The translations under genes were made by a program, and so were the position numbers. From contig NZ_FUHU01000020.1 of assembly GCF_900163565.1 (NCBI RefSeq), positions 124,001 to 188,000 on the forward strand: DNA of 64,000 bases, given 5' to 3'. This document shows positions 37,330 through 46,488 of this stretch, one piece after another. This DNA is from Agrococcus casei LMG 22410. Its GTDB lineage: Bacteria; Actinomycetota; Actinomycetes; Actinomycetales; Microbacteriaceae. Position 1 is the stretch's first letter. Every line of letters starts with the position of its first letter. Below the pieces are notes generated by a model. The model did not search any database, was not told the origin of the DNA, and saw only the letters and a list, made by a program, of their open reading frames with translations.

Positions 37330-39036
37330 GTGGTGCAGCTGAAGCGGGCAGCGGTGAACGCGCCTACGATCGCGCTCTCGGGTGTGCGGTCACTCGCGCA
37401 CGATCCGGTCATGTTCGGAATGCAGGTGACACGCAGGTTTGCTGGTCTTCGCAGCGTGCTCGATGACTTAACCGGCCGGGGGGAGAGTCGTGCCGCAACT
37501 CTGCTGCACCTGTGGTCGGCAGGGGAGCAGGATGCGCTTACCGAGCAGTTGCAACGCGATGCGGCCAGTGTCGAGGGCCTAGGAGTGGTTGGTGCCGAAA
37601 TCGCGACTGCGGCGGGTCACCCCGATCTTGTCGTCGACGATGTGCGCCTGAGGCCAATTGCGCGTGCCAGAGCAGCCTGGATGCTCGGTGATGTCGAAAC
37701 AGCGTTTGCGATGGTGCCGTACCGGTCTCGGTACGCGAAGACGCTCGTGGCAGAGCGAGCGATGATGACGCCCGGCATGCGTCTGTCAGTCGGTATCGGC
37801 GACGCGAGTGCTTGCGGTGACACTGTGCTGCACGTGCTCACGAACTCGCTGCCGCATACCCAGTCGGGGTACACCATCCGCTCGCATAATGTTCTGCTTG
37901 CGCAGCGTCAGGCCGGGCTGGGCGTAGAAGCTGTGACACGTCCCGGGTACCCGCTGGTGACGGGGAGTATTGACGCGCAGGCTGCAGACGTGGTCGAAGG
38001 CATCTCATACGCTCGGGTTCTGCCCGCCATCTTGGCGTCACAGCCAGACCGTCGGCTGCAGCAGCATGCACGTGCGATCGTGCGAATCGGTGCGGGTGCT
38101 CGCTTGCTGCATACGACGACGAACTATGCCAATGCGATTGCGGTGCAGGCAGCCGCTGGGGTGCTCGGGATTCCGTGGGCCTATGAAGTGCGGGGCATGC
38201 AAGAGCAGACGTGGATCGCGACGCTGCACAGTGCTGAAGCGCGCGAGCGGGCAGTGCGCAGCGAGCGCTATCGTCTGATTCGTGCTCGTGAGGCGCAGCT
38301 GGCGAGCGCGTCCGACGTGGTGTTCACGCTGTCTGAAGGCATGCGGCAAGACCTAATTAGTCGAGGGGTCGACGGCGAGTCAGTGCACGTCATGCCTAAC
38401 GGGATTCCTGCGGCAAGGCTCGAGCAGCCGTGTGTTCTTCCGTCGGATGCGCGTGCCGATTTAGGACTGCCGCGCGACGGATTCTGGGTCGGGGCGGTGT
38501 CTTCGCTGGTCGGATACGAAGGTTTCGACACGCTCATTGATGCAGTGAAGCGGATTCGCGCATCCGGCACAGATGTGCGGTTGCTGCTGGTGGGAGACGG
38601 TGTCGAGCGGCCCGCACTCGTGCAGCAGGCGGCAGATCTCGGTGAGGCAGCGGTTCTGCCAGGTCGTGTTGATGCCGCGCAGGCTCAGCGGTATCTCTCG
38701 GCGCTCGATGTCGTTGTTGTTCCGCGGCGTGATCTCGAAGTGACGCGCAGCGTTGCGCCGCTGAAGCCGATCGAAGCGCTTGCGGCAGGCAAGCCACTGT
38801 TGGTCAGCGACCTGCCGCCGTTGACGGAGACGATAGGTGATGAGCTCGTGACAGCTGGGTGCGCGGTCGCGCCTTCAGATGCGGGTGCTCTGGCGGATGC
38901 GCTGACGAGGCTGTCGGGTGACGAGTCGCTGCGCGCCAGGCTTGGCGAGCTTGGCCGCGCGCGGGCGGCCAAGCGTACGTGGGAGCACGCAGGTGAGCGG
39001 TACGCCGAGCACTACGCACGGCTCACGGGCGGTTGA
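37330..39036 (+). CDS. Glycosyltransferase, GT4-like
   Basis: 568 residues. After a poorly conserved N-terminal 150 residues comes a GT-B fold of the GT4 type: HVLTNSLPHTQSGYTIRSHNVL, EVRGMQEQTWIA, VMPNGI, then the donor-binding half with VGAVSSLVGYEGFDTLIDAVKRI, LLLVGDGVERPAL and PLKPIEALAAGKPLLVSDLPPLTE (the ExxxxxxG/A region). It shares NSLPH.SGY..R.H with the glycosyltransferase at 46489, so the two are homologues in one locus. GTG start 3 bases after the LCP gene stop. Donor and acceptor are unknown. Confidence 0.85.
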   Translation: MVQLKRAAVNAPTIALSGVRSLAHDPVMFGMQVTRRFAGLRSVLDDLTGRGESRAATLLHLWSAGEQDALTEQLQRDAASVEGLGVVGAEIATAAGHPDLVVDDVRLRPIARARAAWMLGDVETAFAMVPYRSRYAKTLVAERAMMTPGMRLSVGIGDASACGDTVLHVLTNSLPHTQSGYTIRSHNVLLAQRQAGLGVEAVTRPGYPLVTGSIDAQAADVVEGISYARVLPAILASQPDRRLQQHARAIVRIGAGARLLHTTTNYANAIAVQAAAGVLGIPWAYEVRGMQEQTWIATLHSAEARERAVRSERYRLIRAREAQLASASDVVFTLSEGMRQDLISRGVDGESVHVMPNGIPAARLEQPCVLPSDARADLGLPRDGFWVGAVSSLVGYEGFDTLIDAVKRIRASGTDVRLLLVGDGVERPALVQQAADLGEAAVLPGRVDAAQAQRYLSALDVVVVPRRDLEVTRSVAPLKPIEALAAGKPLLVSDLPPLTETIGDELVTAGCAVAPSDAGALADALTRLSGDESLRARLGELGRARAAKRTWEHAGERYAEHYARLTGG

Positions 39037-39133
39037 GACCGGGCACTCGGCTTTGAGCGCTTGTAGAGCTCTGGGCGTGTGCGTGCGCCCCGTGGAGTCT
39101 TTGCTCAGCGGGGTGGCAGGCTTGAGTCAGGCA

Positions 39134-40420
39134 TCATCTGCGGATTGCTCGAGTAACCTTCCAGCGGTTCTGCTGGTGGTCGCGAGCGATGTGCAAGTTG
39201 CCTAGATGCGCCTCGTGATGGTGGTAGTTGCAGAGGTTGACCCCGTTGTCGAGGTCGGTATTGCCGCCGGCTGACCACCAGGTGACGTGATGACTTTCAC
39301 ACCAGACTGCGGGGATTGTGCATCCGCCCAACGCGCACTCTGGGTACATCTCGTTCAGTGCTCTGCGCTGGCTTCTCGAGAACAGTCGCTGAGAGCGACC
39401 GAGCTGGAGTACAGCACCGTGCTTGTCGACCGCAGCTACTTGGATTGCGCCTTCGCAGACCAGATGTGCTGCTTCAGCGACCGGTATGAGCTCTTGGGTG
39501 TGGCCGACAGTGGCGAGTGACGGTGCTCCTTCGGCGTAACGTCGCATCTCTTCGATTGGCACTGTGACGGTCAGAGTAGGGGCTTCGCCGCCCTGCGTGC
39601 AGCTCTCGCCTGACTTGGCTGCGACACCAAAGGCTGTTGCGAACGCATCGGCCATTTTCTGAGGGCGGGTGCGTTCGTCGATTTCGGCGGGCGAGCCGTA
39701 GCGTGATTTTGGCGAAGCGTTCGCATCCAGGAACTGTTTAATGGCGGCGCCGACCGTGGCTGGAAGCACGGCGTTGACGCTGACACTGCCGTCGCGACGT
39801 CGCCAGACTGTGGCCTTGCGGTTTTCCCACTGCTCATCGGCATTGAGTTCAGTCTCTTCTGGGTTCTTGCGTATGCGCCAAGCAGTGAGAGCTCTGGCGA
39901 GAGCGTCGACCTTCGACGGGGTTGTGCCGTCTTTCGTCTTTGCCATTCTGACGGCGCTGGCGTCGGCTTGAAGGATGAATTCGCGCGAGCAGGTCGATTG
40001 CCACTCGTCGAGGAGGCGTACGATCACGGTCGCTTGTTGGGCAGAGACAGTGCCTTGCTCGACCGCGGCTGTAAGTGCTGGATACTCTCGGGTCTGCAAG
40101 AGACGGCCGAGTCGAACGTACCCGTCAGCCAGCGTCTTGCCGACCCCTAGCTCGTGCTGCACTAGCTCGGTCGTGGAGTGGTAGTCGAGCTCGCGCGCCG
40201 CGTTGTCGCGCCGTGAGGTAGGCGCTTTGTCGACTGCGTGAGCGAACTTGCTGACGGCAGCTTGGTGCTGCAATGCGACCGAACTGAACACGTGCATTAT
40301 CTCGCGTCGCTCTTCTATGGAGGCCCACTCGAAATCGTCGAAGGCACGCTCGATGAGCTGATTGATGTCAGACGCAGCATTGAGTATCGCTGTTGCGATG
40401 GTGCTGGTCTGGGTTGACAT
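39134..40420 (-). CDS. DUF222 / HNH endonuclease domain protein (13E12 type)
   Basis: 428 residues. The N-terminal two thirds resembles DUF222 (RRDNAARELDYHSTTELVQHELGVGKTLADGYVRLGRLL, TRPQKMADAFATAF). The C-terminal HNH nuclease motif reads CESHHVTWWSAGGNTDLDNGVNLCNYHHHEAH. Such proteins occur in many copies in actinobacterial genomes and resemble the 13E12 repeat of mycobacteria; they may be mobile, but no repeats or intron ends are visible here. ATG 40420 has AAGGAG 8 bases upstream; a GTG three codons earlier is possible. Placed tail-to-tail with the previous glycosyltransferase. Confidence 0.9.
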   Translation of the reverse strand: MSTQTSTIATAILNAASDINQLIERAFDDFEWASIEERREIMHVFSSVALQHQAAVSKFAHAVDKAPTSRRDNAARELDYHSTTELVQHELGVGKTLADGYVRLGRLLQTREYPALTAAVEQGTVSAQQATVIVRLLDEWQSTCSREFILQADASAVRMAKTKDGTTPSKVDALARALTAWRIRKNPEETELNADEQWENRKATVWRRRDGSVSVNAVLPATVGAAIKQFLDANASPKSRYGSPAEIDERTRPQKMADAFATAFGVAAKSGESCTQGGEAPTLTVTVPIEEMRRYAEGAPSLATVGHTQELIPVAEAAHLVCEGAIQVAAVDKHGAVLQLGRSQRLFSRSQRRALNEMYPECALGGCTIPAVWCESHHVTWWSAGGNTDLDNGVNLCNYHHHEAHLGNLHIARDHQQNRWKVTRAIRR

Positions 40421-40627
40421 CGTTATCACTCCTTCTCGAAAGAGTGTACCAGATGAACGGGCATGTAACTAGAACAAAGATACGAGTCTTTGATTAGGGG
40501 CAGCGCTGATCGGTCACCGTCTTAAGGTTGAACCCAAGCGCGACCAGCCGTCGTCAAGTGGAGCACTGGCACGCGCGGGGGAATCGTAGAGACGTCTGTC
40601 GAGGGTGAATACGTGCGGGTGCGTAGC

Positions 40628-41431
40628 TCAGCGAAGGGCCGCATCGACACCGGCGACCACGCGGCTGAACCGGCGCTCGCTGGTTGCTGCTTCGAACATC
40701 CGGGTGAATTGTTCTTTGCTGGGGCCGACGTGGCCTATGCCGAAGCTTCCGCGGACGAAGTGGACGCGATTCGAAGGGTGCAGGCTGTCGCGGAAGGGGC
40801 GCTCGTGGTTCTCGATGTGAAAGTCGTCGGAAGAGTTCTGCAGATAGATGACGTCGGCTGCAACGGGCGAGCTGTAGCGAGTGACGACTTCGTGCTCGAG
40901 TGGCAGTTCCGATGCGGCAGAGGGATTCGAACCCCATGCGATCTTGAAGTACGCCTCGACGGCATCCTGGTGGTAGCGCAGTATGTCGGTCTGCGGGTTC
41001 GAGACGATCGCCAATGACCCAGGGAGGCAAGGTGCGTGTTCGAGGGCCGCGAATCCGCCGCCGGATGCGCCGAACAGCACCACTCGCGACCGCGCGGCAA
41101 AGCGACGGATCACCCTGGTCAGTTTCGCTTGTAGGCGGGGGAGTGCCGTGCAGCCCGCGTACCAGCCGAGGCGCAGCTTGGGGTCGATCGCGAGCGATGG
41201 GTCAGACAGCATGAGCACGTTGCAGGTGAGGTGGCGGGTGGTTCCCCAGCCGACAAAGGCCGGCAGCTCTGTGATGTTCGGGGTGAGCGCGCCAGAGAAC
41301 GTGACGAGTGTGGTGTGGTGGCCGCGGGACTCCCATGAGCAGGGGATGGAGAGGCCGCCGTAGTCGATGTCGTATCGACCGCTAGCTGGGGTGCGGGTGG
41401 TGTCGAGGAACTCGGTGAGAGCTATGCCCAT
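40628..41431 (-). CDS. Alpha/beta-hydrolase-fold protein of the polysaccharide locus (paralogue A)
   Basis: 267 residues, no signal peptide. The nucleophile elbow VVLFGASGGGFAALEHA has the GxSxG serine; a likely acid is in IYLQNSSDDFHIENHERPF and a late histidine in FGIGHVGPSKEQF. It is a clear paralogue of the gene at 45459: both have LRLGWYAG/LMLGWYAG, FGASGGGFA, NPQT.I.RY and YLQN..D.FH..NH. I do not know the substrate. The residues could serve a hydrolase or an O-acyltransferase such as Asp2-like proteins. It lies next to a DUF6270-like gene and an asparagine-synthetase-like gene. Confidence 0.7.
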   Translation of the reverse strand: MGIALTEFLDTTRTPASGRYDIDYGGLSIPCSWESRGHHTTLVTFSGALTPNITELPAFVGWGTTRHLTCNVLMLSDPSLAIDPKLRLGWYAGCTALPRLQAKLTRVIRRFAARSRVVLFGASGGGFAALEHAPCLPGSLAIVSNPQTDILRYHQDAVEAYFKIAWGSNPSAASELPLEHEVVTRYSSPVAADVIYLQNSSDDFHIENHERPFRDSLHPSNRVHFVRGSFGIGHVGPSKEQFTRMFEAATSERRFSRVVAGVDAALR

Positions 41432-41466
41432 GATTGCATTCGTGAACGGGGACGTGGGAGTTCAGT

Positions 41467-42198
41467 CTATGCCCGCTGTGCGCGGTGTTCTGCGATGGCG
41501 CGTTCGATCTCGGCGATAAACCATTCGTACATCTGAGGGGCGTAATGGAATGGAGCGAGTCCCCACTGATGTGCTTTGTCGGCGACTGCGAGTGTGGCCG
41601 GTGGGCGCAGCACGGTCAAGCCGAGTTGTTCGAGGGCGGTGTAGTAGCGGTCGAATCGCTGGTTCCATGACTCGACGGATGCGCCCATGTAGTCGAGAGG
41701 ATCCCCGTCGAGATCGTGATCGGCGAGGGGAGGCGCCAGCACGATGCCGGGCACGTCGTACGAAGCAACGGCAGCGGCAACCTGTTGTGCAGCAGCGAAC
41801 CACAGGTCGAAATGCTCGTCAGTTGCGAATTCGATGTGGCGCAGCGGCGGAGTCTGGTGCTGGAGGATTCCGCTCTTCTCGAGCTCCCACGTCTTGGTGA
41901 GGTAGGCGTTGCCGGCAGCGTAGACGCCGAGCCGTTCATCCATGATGTCGATCAGAATGGCCGCGGAATCCTCCGAGACCTTCTGCAGATCTTCGAGTGC
42001 TGTGCCAGCGATGTCGGCCTGCACCATGCGCGTCTGGAACGCTGATTCGAGGTCGATGGAACCTTCGACGGATGCGCGCCCGCTGACCGCGCTGATCATG
42101 CTCTGTCGGGCGGTGTAGTTCGCGATCTTCCAGGCACCACTCTTCAGAGCTGCGGTGTCGCGGGCGACGCAGCTGCCGTAGATGGATGTGGTGGTCAA
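41467..42198 (-). CDS. DUF6270-like protein of the polysaccharide locus
   Basis: About 243 residues. The N-terminal SIYGSCVARDTAAL followed by YTARQSMISA matches the pattern of a family of unknown function found in capsule and wall-polymer clusters (DUF6270, as far as I recall). GSC in an early beta-strand and the later ILIDIMDERLGVY resemble an SGNH-type hydrolase arrangement. The start is uncertain: TTG 42198 has GAGAAG 8 bases before it and puts the conserved motif at the N-terminus; the frame is open to a TTG at 42300. It diverges from the asparagine-synthetase-like gene. Confidence 0.6.
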   Translation of the reverse strand: MTTTSIYGSCVARDTAALKSGAWKIANYTARQSMISAVSGRASVEGSIDLESAFQTRMVQADIAGTALEDLQKVSEDSAAILIDIMDERLGVYAAGNAYLTKTWELEKSGILQHQTPPLRHIEFATDEHFDLWFAAAQQVAAAVASYDVPGIVLAPPLADHDLDGDPLDYMGASVESWNQRFDRYYTALEQLGLTVLRPPATLAVADKAHQWGLAPFHYAPQMYEWFIAEIERAIAEHRAQRA

Positions 42199-42308
42199 AT
42201 CGATACTTCTCGCTCGGAATGCGTGCGTTTCATGGCAGATGGTCTCAGATTCTACCTTCAACAGTGCTTTCGGAGCTCCACAAGGAGTGCTTTGCGTCAA
42301 GTGAGATG

Positions 42309-42346
42309 CGCCAACTTGGCGGAACTTGGCTAGTCTGTCTAGACAG
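42309..42346. promoter_or_regulatory. Two perfect palindromes in the divergent region of the polysaccharide module
   Basis: CGCCAA-C-TTGGCG (42309-42321) and CTGTCTAGACAG (42335-42346) between the divergent DUF6270-like and synthetase-like genes. Either could be an operator. The 230-base gap otherwise holds no gene. Confidence 0.4.
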
Positions 42347-42428
42347 TTGTCTCACATAAGAATGCCGCTCAATGATGAGACTGAGGCGCTGCCCACGAAC
42401 ATCCATTAGCTTCTCGGGAGGGAACCCT

Positions 42429-43820
42429 ATGGACCCATTGGACTATCGGCTCGGTTTTGTCTGCGCTCGTCGAAGCCAAGCCCTTGAGAATCAGCAGCGA
42501 TTCTCTAACTGGAATCGAATTCTGACTGATCATCACAAGTTTTTCGTCCATCCTCAGGCTAATGTGCGCACGCTCACTGATGTCGCGGGGAGGACAGTCG
42601 TCGTGATCGGCGATATCTTCGTTGCACACGGAACGAGGCAGCTTGATGAGCTCTTGTTGCTCCTAGCCTCCGGTGACCGCGTAGTCACTGACGACATTTC
42701 GGGACGATTTGCAGTCTTTGTCCTAGACGGGTTGTCGGCTACAGTCCTGAATGATCCACTTGGATCCCAGTCAGTTTTCTATACGTTGGGATCTGATTCC
42801 ATCGTTTCGTCGCATGCAAGTCTGTTGGCTGCCGTGGTCGGGCGGCGCAGGGCATCATCTCTTGTGAACTACATGCAGTCGGAAGGGTATCGGGCTCGCA
42901 ACACGCGGTTCATGCCAGGGGACCTGACGCTATACGACGGCATTGTGCACCTAGTCCCCAATAATGAGCTGCGCATGGACACCGGAATGACATCGCGGTA
43001 TTGGCCGCGACAGGCTGTTGAGCCGGAGACTTTCGAGGGTCTCCTCGAGGTGTGGACGGACTACTTCAGGAACTACTCAAGGCTTCTGCAAGCGACATAT
43101 GAACCGGTTGTTGGGCTGACGGGCGGGCTCGATTCTAGAACAGTGATTGCGACGCTTCGCTCTTTCGGAGTGCAGCCCCGATACGTCACTTGGGATATGG
43201 GTAGTGACGAAGCTGCTCGAATCCCAGGTCTAGTGAGTCATTTGGACGCAAGGCATGACTGGATTGAACTGTCCGCGAGCAAAGTGGGACAGGAGTACGA
43301 GCCCATGCGAGATATCGCGAGGGAGGCCACGCACTACACGCGGGGGCGGCCGGTGCTGCCTTCACTCATGGCCGAACTTGCCGGAACGCGTGACGTTTTC
43401 GTCAAGGGGCTCGGGGGTGAGGTCATGAGAGGCCCTTGGAATTCTGGACAGTTGAGTTGGTTACCTGAGGGGCCCGAGAAAATGATGTATCGCCTCTACG
43501 CCGGCAAAGCAGTTCCGGCGCACGACGAGGCATACCAATCTACAACAATGGAAGCGATTAGGGGCTTCATTTCGCGTGCAAACTACTCTGAAAATCTCCA
43601 CGGATGTGACGTGGGCGATCTCGTGTACTGGGAGCAGCGTATGGGGAACTGGACGTCGGTGCAACATGCCGAGATGGCGGTGGCTATGCAGTCTCACTCC
43701 GCGATGAATAGTCGTCGAATGTTTCAAGCTGCGTGGGGGCTCCCCGAAGCCGAACGGTTCTCGCCAGACCTGTTGCCGCGAATTATGAGACTGTTTGACC
43801 CTGAACTTGAGCGACTCTGA
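42429..43820 (+). CDS. Asparagine-synthetase-like protein without glutaminase cysteine (paralogue 1)
   Basis: 463 residues. The N-terminal half looks like a degenerate class-II glutamine-amidotransferase fold (VVVIGDIFVAHGTR, GRFAVFVLDGLSATVLNDPLGSQSVFY) but lacks the N-terminal catalytic cysteine (it begins MDPLDY). The C-terminal half has the ATP-pyrophosphatase loop VVGLTGGLDSRTVIATL and a GLGGEVMRG loop. Cysteine-less relatives such as beta-lactam synthetase and lasso-peptide cyclase activate a carboxylate with ATP and join it to an amine. In this locus it may form an amide on the polysaccharide or its precursor; that is inference. ATG 42429 has GGGAGGG upstream. Codons are more A/T-rich than in the ribosomal genes. 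Confidence 0.75.
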   Translation: MDPLDYRLGFVCARRSQALENQQRFSNWNRILTDHHKFFVHPQANVRTLTDVAGRTVVVIGDIFVAHGTRQLDELLLLLASGDRVVTDDISGRFAVFVLDGLSATVLNDPLGSQSVFYTLGSDSIVSSHASLLAAVVGRRRASSLVNYMQSEGYRARNTRFMPGDLTLYDGIVHLVPNNELRMDTGMTSRYWPRQAVEPETFEGLLEVWTDYFRNYSRLLQATYEPVVGLTGGLDSRTVIATLRSFGVQPRYVTWDMGSDEAARIPGLVSHLDARHDWIELSASKVGQEYEPMRDIAREATHYTRGRPVLPSLMAELAGTRDVFVKGLGGEVMRGPWNSGQLSWLPEGPEKMMYRLYAGKAVPAHDEAYQSTTMEAIRGFISRANYSENLHGCDVGDLVYWEQRMGNWTSVQHAEMAVAMQSHSAMNSRRMFQAAWGLPEAERFSPDLLPRIMRLFDPELERL

Positions 43821-43850
43821 TTCCGCTAGCACCGCTGATAGATTTGCCCT

Positions 43851-45341
43851 ATGTTCTCGCACCTGGAGCCGTTGCTCATCACTTCCGATGCGCTTGTAAA
43901 CGAAGACGTATTCACCGGATATGCATTTAGCGGCGCTCACCTCATTATTGGCGAGATCGGCTACCAACAATGGTTGTCAACGGGGCGGCAGGAGCTGGAA
44001 GAGCATCTCGACGGGTGTTACATGGTTGTTAGCCCGCGCGACGGTCAGGTGAAAATAGGAGCTGACTACAAGGGGTACTGCAAGCTCTACGTTTACCAGC
44101 GTGACGGACACTGGGCAGTGTCGAACTCATTCTCTAAACTGGTTGAGAGCGTTCGAGCCCGAGGGTGGGTCATCACTCCAAACAGGGCAGTGATATCGAC
44201 GTGGTCATTCCCAGGCGCATTCTGGCAGCAGTTCTCGACGTTCGAGACAGCAGCTCATGAAATTTCGGTGCTTCCTCGACAGCACTCGCTCGAGGTCGAT
44301 GATCAAGGCACTTTGAATGTTGTAAAGTCCGAACGAACCCCGCCGACGCCAGATCGACAGGGCTACTTGCAAGCACTCGGTGAGTTTGTTCAGACGTGGA
44401 TAGGCCGTATCGGCACGACTATCCGTAGACCAGACACACAGCTCCTAATGGAGTTGACCGGAGGCGTGGACTCTCGTGTCCCTCTGGCTCTTGCGCTGGC
44501 ACTCCGCCAATTCTTCCCTACGAACTTCGGCAAGCAGCTCATGCTTAGCTCGGGGCTGACTTACCCCGACGACCTGCGTGTCGCCACGCAGATCGCTAAG
44601 ACGTATCGCATACCTATCAACCGGCGACAACAACAGTTGACTTACGGAACCAACTTTCGTGATCCATTCGAGCAGTGGCGTGCGTTCTCCCTCGGAAGTT
44701 ATGGGCCGATCTATTGGCCAGCTGCAAATGTCGCCGAAGGTCGGTTCACTGTTGGCGGTCATGGAGGTGAAGGTCACCGGTCATATTGGACTTATGAGTC
44801 CCCTCAGGCAGTTCTCGAGGCCCATAGAGACTCTTTCCCGGACGCTGAGGTCTATCGCAGTGCAGCTAATGCGTTTGAAGAGACACGCATGGTTTTGGAA
44901 GATGAGTACCCAGGTGTTTCGCCGACTGTGGCCCACTACAGGGAGTTTCGTGACAGGCTTCACAGCGGGCTCCATGCACAACAACAGATTCGCTTGCAAC
45001 CGCTTGCCAGCAAGCTTATGTATGCCGCTTCGGATCTCCTCTCGACTGACGCGTTGAATCGTGGCCAGATGCTGTATGACGTCGTCGGGCTAGCCGCTCC
45101 TTCCTTGCTCTCGATGCCATACGACACCCCCAGCAAAGTGCCCAGTCACGTAATACTGGGTGACTTGGCGGAGCCGGTGGCGATGAACCCTATGCGTGGA
45201 GAGATCTTCGGGCTGGGGGACTTGGTTAATGCGGAAACCCCCCTCAGATCGCGAGAAGCCCTGGGATCAGGCAGAGGAAGCGTTCGAGGCTGCAGCAGGG
45301 CGAATCCCGGCCGGACTGGTGGCAGAGACTACAGTCGCTAG
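43851..45341 (+). CDS. Asparagine-synthetase-like protein (paralogue 2), 3' end frameshifted
   Basis: 496 residues as read. Like its neighbour it has a degenerate amidotransferase half without N-terminal cysteine (MFSHLEPLLITSDAL, DGCYMVVSPRDGQVKIGADYKGYCKLYVY) and an ATP-pyrophosphatase half (LLMELTGGVDSRVPLALAL, VGGHGGEGHRSYW). From about residue 464 the frame turns into low-quality Arg/Gly/Ser sequence and stops. The +1 frame continues sensibly to 45447. Removing one C from the run of six at 45238-45243 restores one frame of about 531 residues. So this is a real gene with a frameshift: sequencing error, phase variation or recent decay. It starts 30 bases after paralogue 1, so the two are one transcript. 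Confidence 0.75.
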   Translation: MFSHLEPLLITSDALVNEDVFTGYAFSGAHLIIGEIGYQQWLSTGRQELEEHLDGCYMVVSPRDGQVKIGADYKGYCKLYVYQRDGHWAVSNSFSKLVESVRARGWVITPNRAVISTWSFPGAFWQQFSTFETAAHEISVLPRQHSLEVDDQGTLNVVKSERTPPTPDRQGYLQALGEFVQTWIGRIGTTIRRPDTQLLMELTGGVDSRVPLALALALRQFFPTNFGKQLMLSSGLTYPDDLRVATQIAKTYRIPINRRQQQLTYGTNFRDPFEQWRAFSLGSYGPIYWPAANVAEGRFTVGGHGGEGHRSYWTYESPQAVLEAHRDSFPDAEVYRSAANAFEETRMVLEDEYPGVSPTVAHYREFRDRLHSGLHAQQQIRLQPLASKLMYAASDLLSTDALNRGQMLYDVVGLAAPSLLSMPYDTPSKVPSHVILGDLAEPVAMNPMRGEIFGLGDLVNAETPLRSREALGSGRGSVRGCSRANPGRTGGRDYSR

Positions 45342-45447
45342 TGCGCGTCTTGCCTTCAAGGAGATCAGTGAAAATGGGCGGCTAAAGCACCCCAGGTTCT
45401 CCCGGCCAATCCACGAGGTATTGCTGGCAGACCTGGTAAGTCAGTAG
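45238..45447 (+). pseudogene. C-terminal part of paralogue 2 displaced into the next frame after a C6 run
   Basis: Downstream of the C6 run the +1 frame reads SDREKPWDQAEEAFEAAAGR, then IPAGLVAETTVASARLAF, KEISENGRLKHPRFSRPI and HEVLLADLVSQ, ending in TAG at 45447. The composition is normal for a helical C-terminus. With five C the joint would read AETPSDREKPW. No start codon with a ribosome-binding site introduces this part alone, so it is not a separate gene. Confidence 0.7.
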
Positions 45448-45458
45448 TACGTTCAAAA

Positions 45459-46304
45459 TCAAGTAGCAGGCAATGTGAGTGATGTGGGGGCCGGACCTCC
45501 TGATATAGCTGCCTCGAGGACGCCACGCATGAATTCTGGGCTAGGGGGCTGATGCCCCTTTTTACCGTCGAACATTAGCGAGTGCACTTCATTCTCCGCG
45601 TGTACCGCGTCAATGAACGGCGAATAGTGGTTGGCCATATGGAATGTGTCGTTTAAGTTCTGTACATAGAACGCGCGATTTGGAACTGGCCTCTTGTACC
45701 GCCATACAAGATTGGTGATTGCGGGTACTGTCCCGATCTTGTTGGTGCCTCGTACCTTCCAGCCCAGTTGCGTGTATCGATCAACTGCTTGAGGTATGTA
45801 TCTAGCGATGTTTGTCTGAGGGTTGACAGCGATGGCGGTTGCGCCGTCGAACCGTCCTGCGTAGTAGAGCGACGCAAACCCTCCTCCCGAAGCTCCAAAC
45901 GTTACAACTCGCTGGTCCGGCGGAATGAGCGCGCCAAGTATGAACCGAAGGGTTGTCTGTAACTTGGGCTGTCGATGGTTTCCTGCGTACCACCCGAGCA
46001 TGAGATTATCGTCAATCAGCATCGTTGGATCCGAGACATGGATGCGGTTCGTCGGGAGGTCCTCTGACATTAGCTGGCCCGCGAATATTGGAAACTTGGC
46101 AGTACCGCTGGACAGTGCGGCGTGAAAAAAGATAGTGGTTGTGTCGTGTCCTCGACCGTCGAATTTGATGTCAATCGGTATGCCACCATGCTGGATGGTG
46201 AGAACACCGTTCTTGTACGAGTCCGCGGCCAAAAAGTCCGGGAGAGACTTAAACAGTGTTTGTGTAGCTGGGCTCACGAACCGCTGGGACGCGCGAACAG
46301 TCAT
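45459..46304 (-). CDS. Alpha/beta-hydrolase-fold protein of the polysaccharide locus (paralogue B)
   Basis: 281 residues, no signal peptide. Nucleophile elbow VVTFGASGGGFASLYYA, candidate acid region FYVQNLNDTFHMANHYSPF, and a late histidine in GKKGHQPPSPEF. It matches the protein at 40628 along its length (HVSDPTMLIDDNLMLGWYAG against LMLSDPSLAIDPKLRLGWYAG-like sequence). It is convergent with the frameshifted synthetase-like gene, 12 bases apart. The module is therefore framed by one hydrolase on each side. Substrate unknown. Confidence 0.7.
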   Translation of the reverse strand: MTVRASQRFVSPATQTLFKSLPDFLAADSYKNGVLTIQHGGIPIDIKFDGRGHDTTTIFFHAALSSGTAKFPIFAGQLMSEDLPTNRIHVSDPTMLIDDNLMLGWYAGNHRQPKLQTTLRFILGALIPPDQRVVTFGASGGGFASLYYAGRFDGATAIAVNPQTNIARYIPQAVDRYTQLGWKVRGTNKIGTVPAITNLVWRYKRPVPNRAFYVQNLNDTFHMANHYSPFIDAVHAENEVHSLMFDGKKGHQPPSPEFMRGVLEAAISGGPAPTSLTLPAT

Positions 46305-46488
46305 TGTTTCGGAACTTCCTATTGTCTTGCTTCTCGTAGGCGAAGTGGGCCGATGCGGTGCCTTTGGACCGCGCGCGGGTAATTCAAGCTCGGCTTCGAT
46401 CTTCTAGCTGCATACGATCGAGGGACGACATTACTTGGTTAGGCCTTAGCGACCTTCAAGCTCAATCGGGGCTGCAGGACCGAACCAA

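Noticed and set aside
42429..45447. The asparagine-synthetase-like pair as lasso-peptide cyclases.
   Set aside because: No precursor peptide, PqqD-like B1 or transglutaminase-like B2 protease is nearby; the context is wall polysaccharide.
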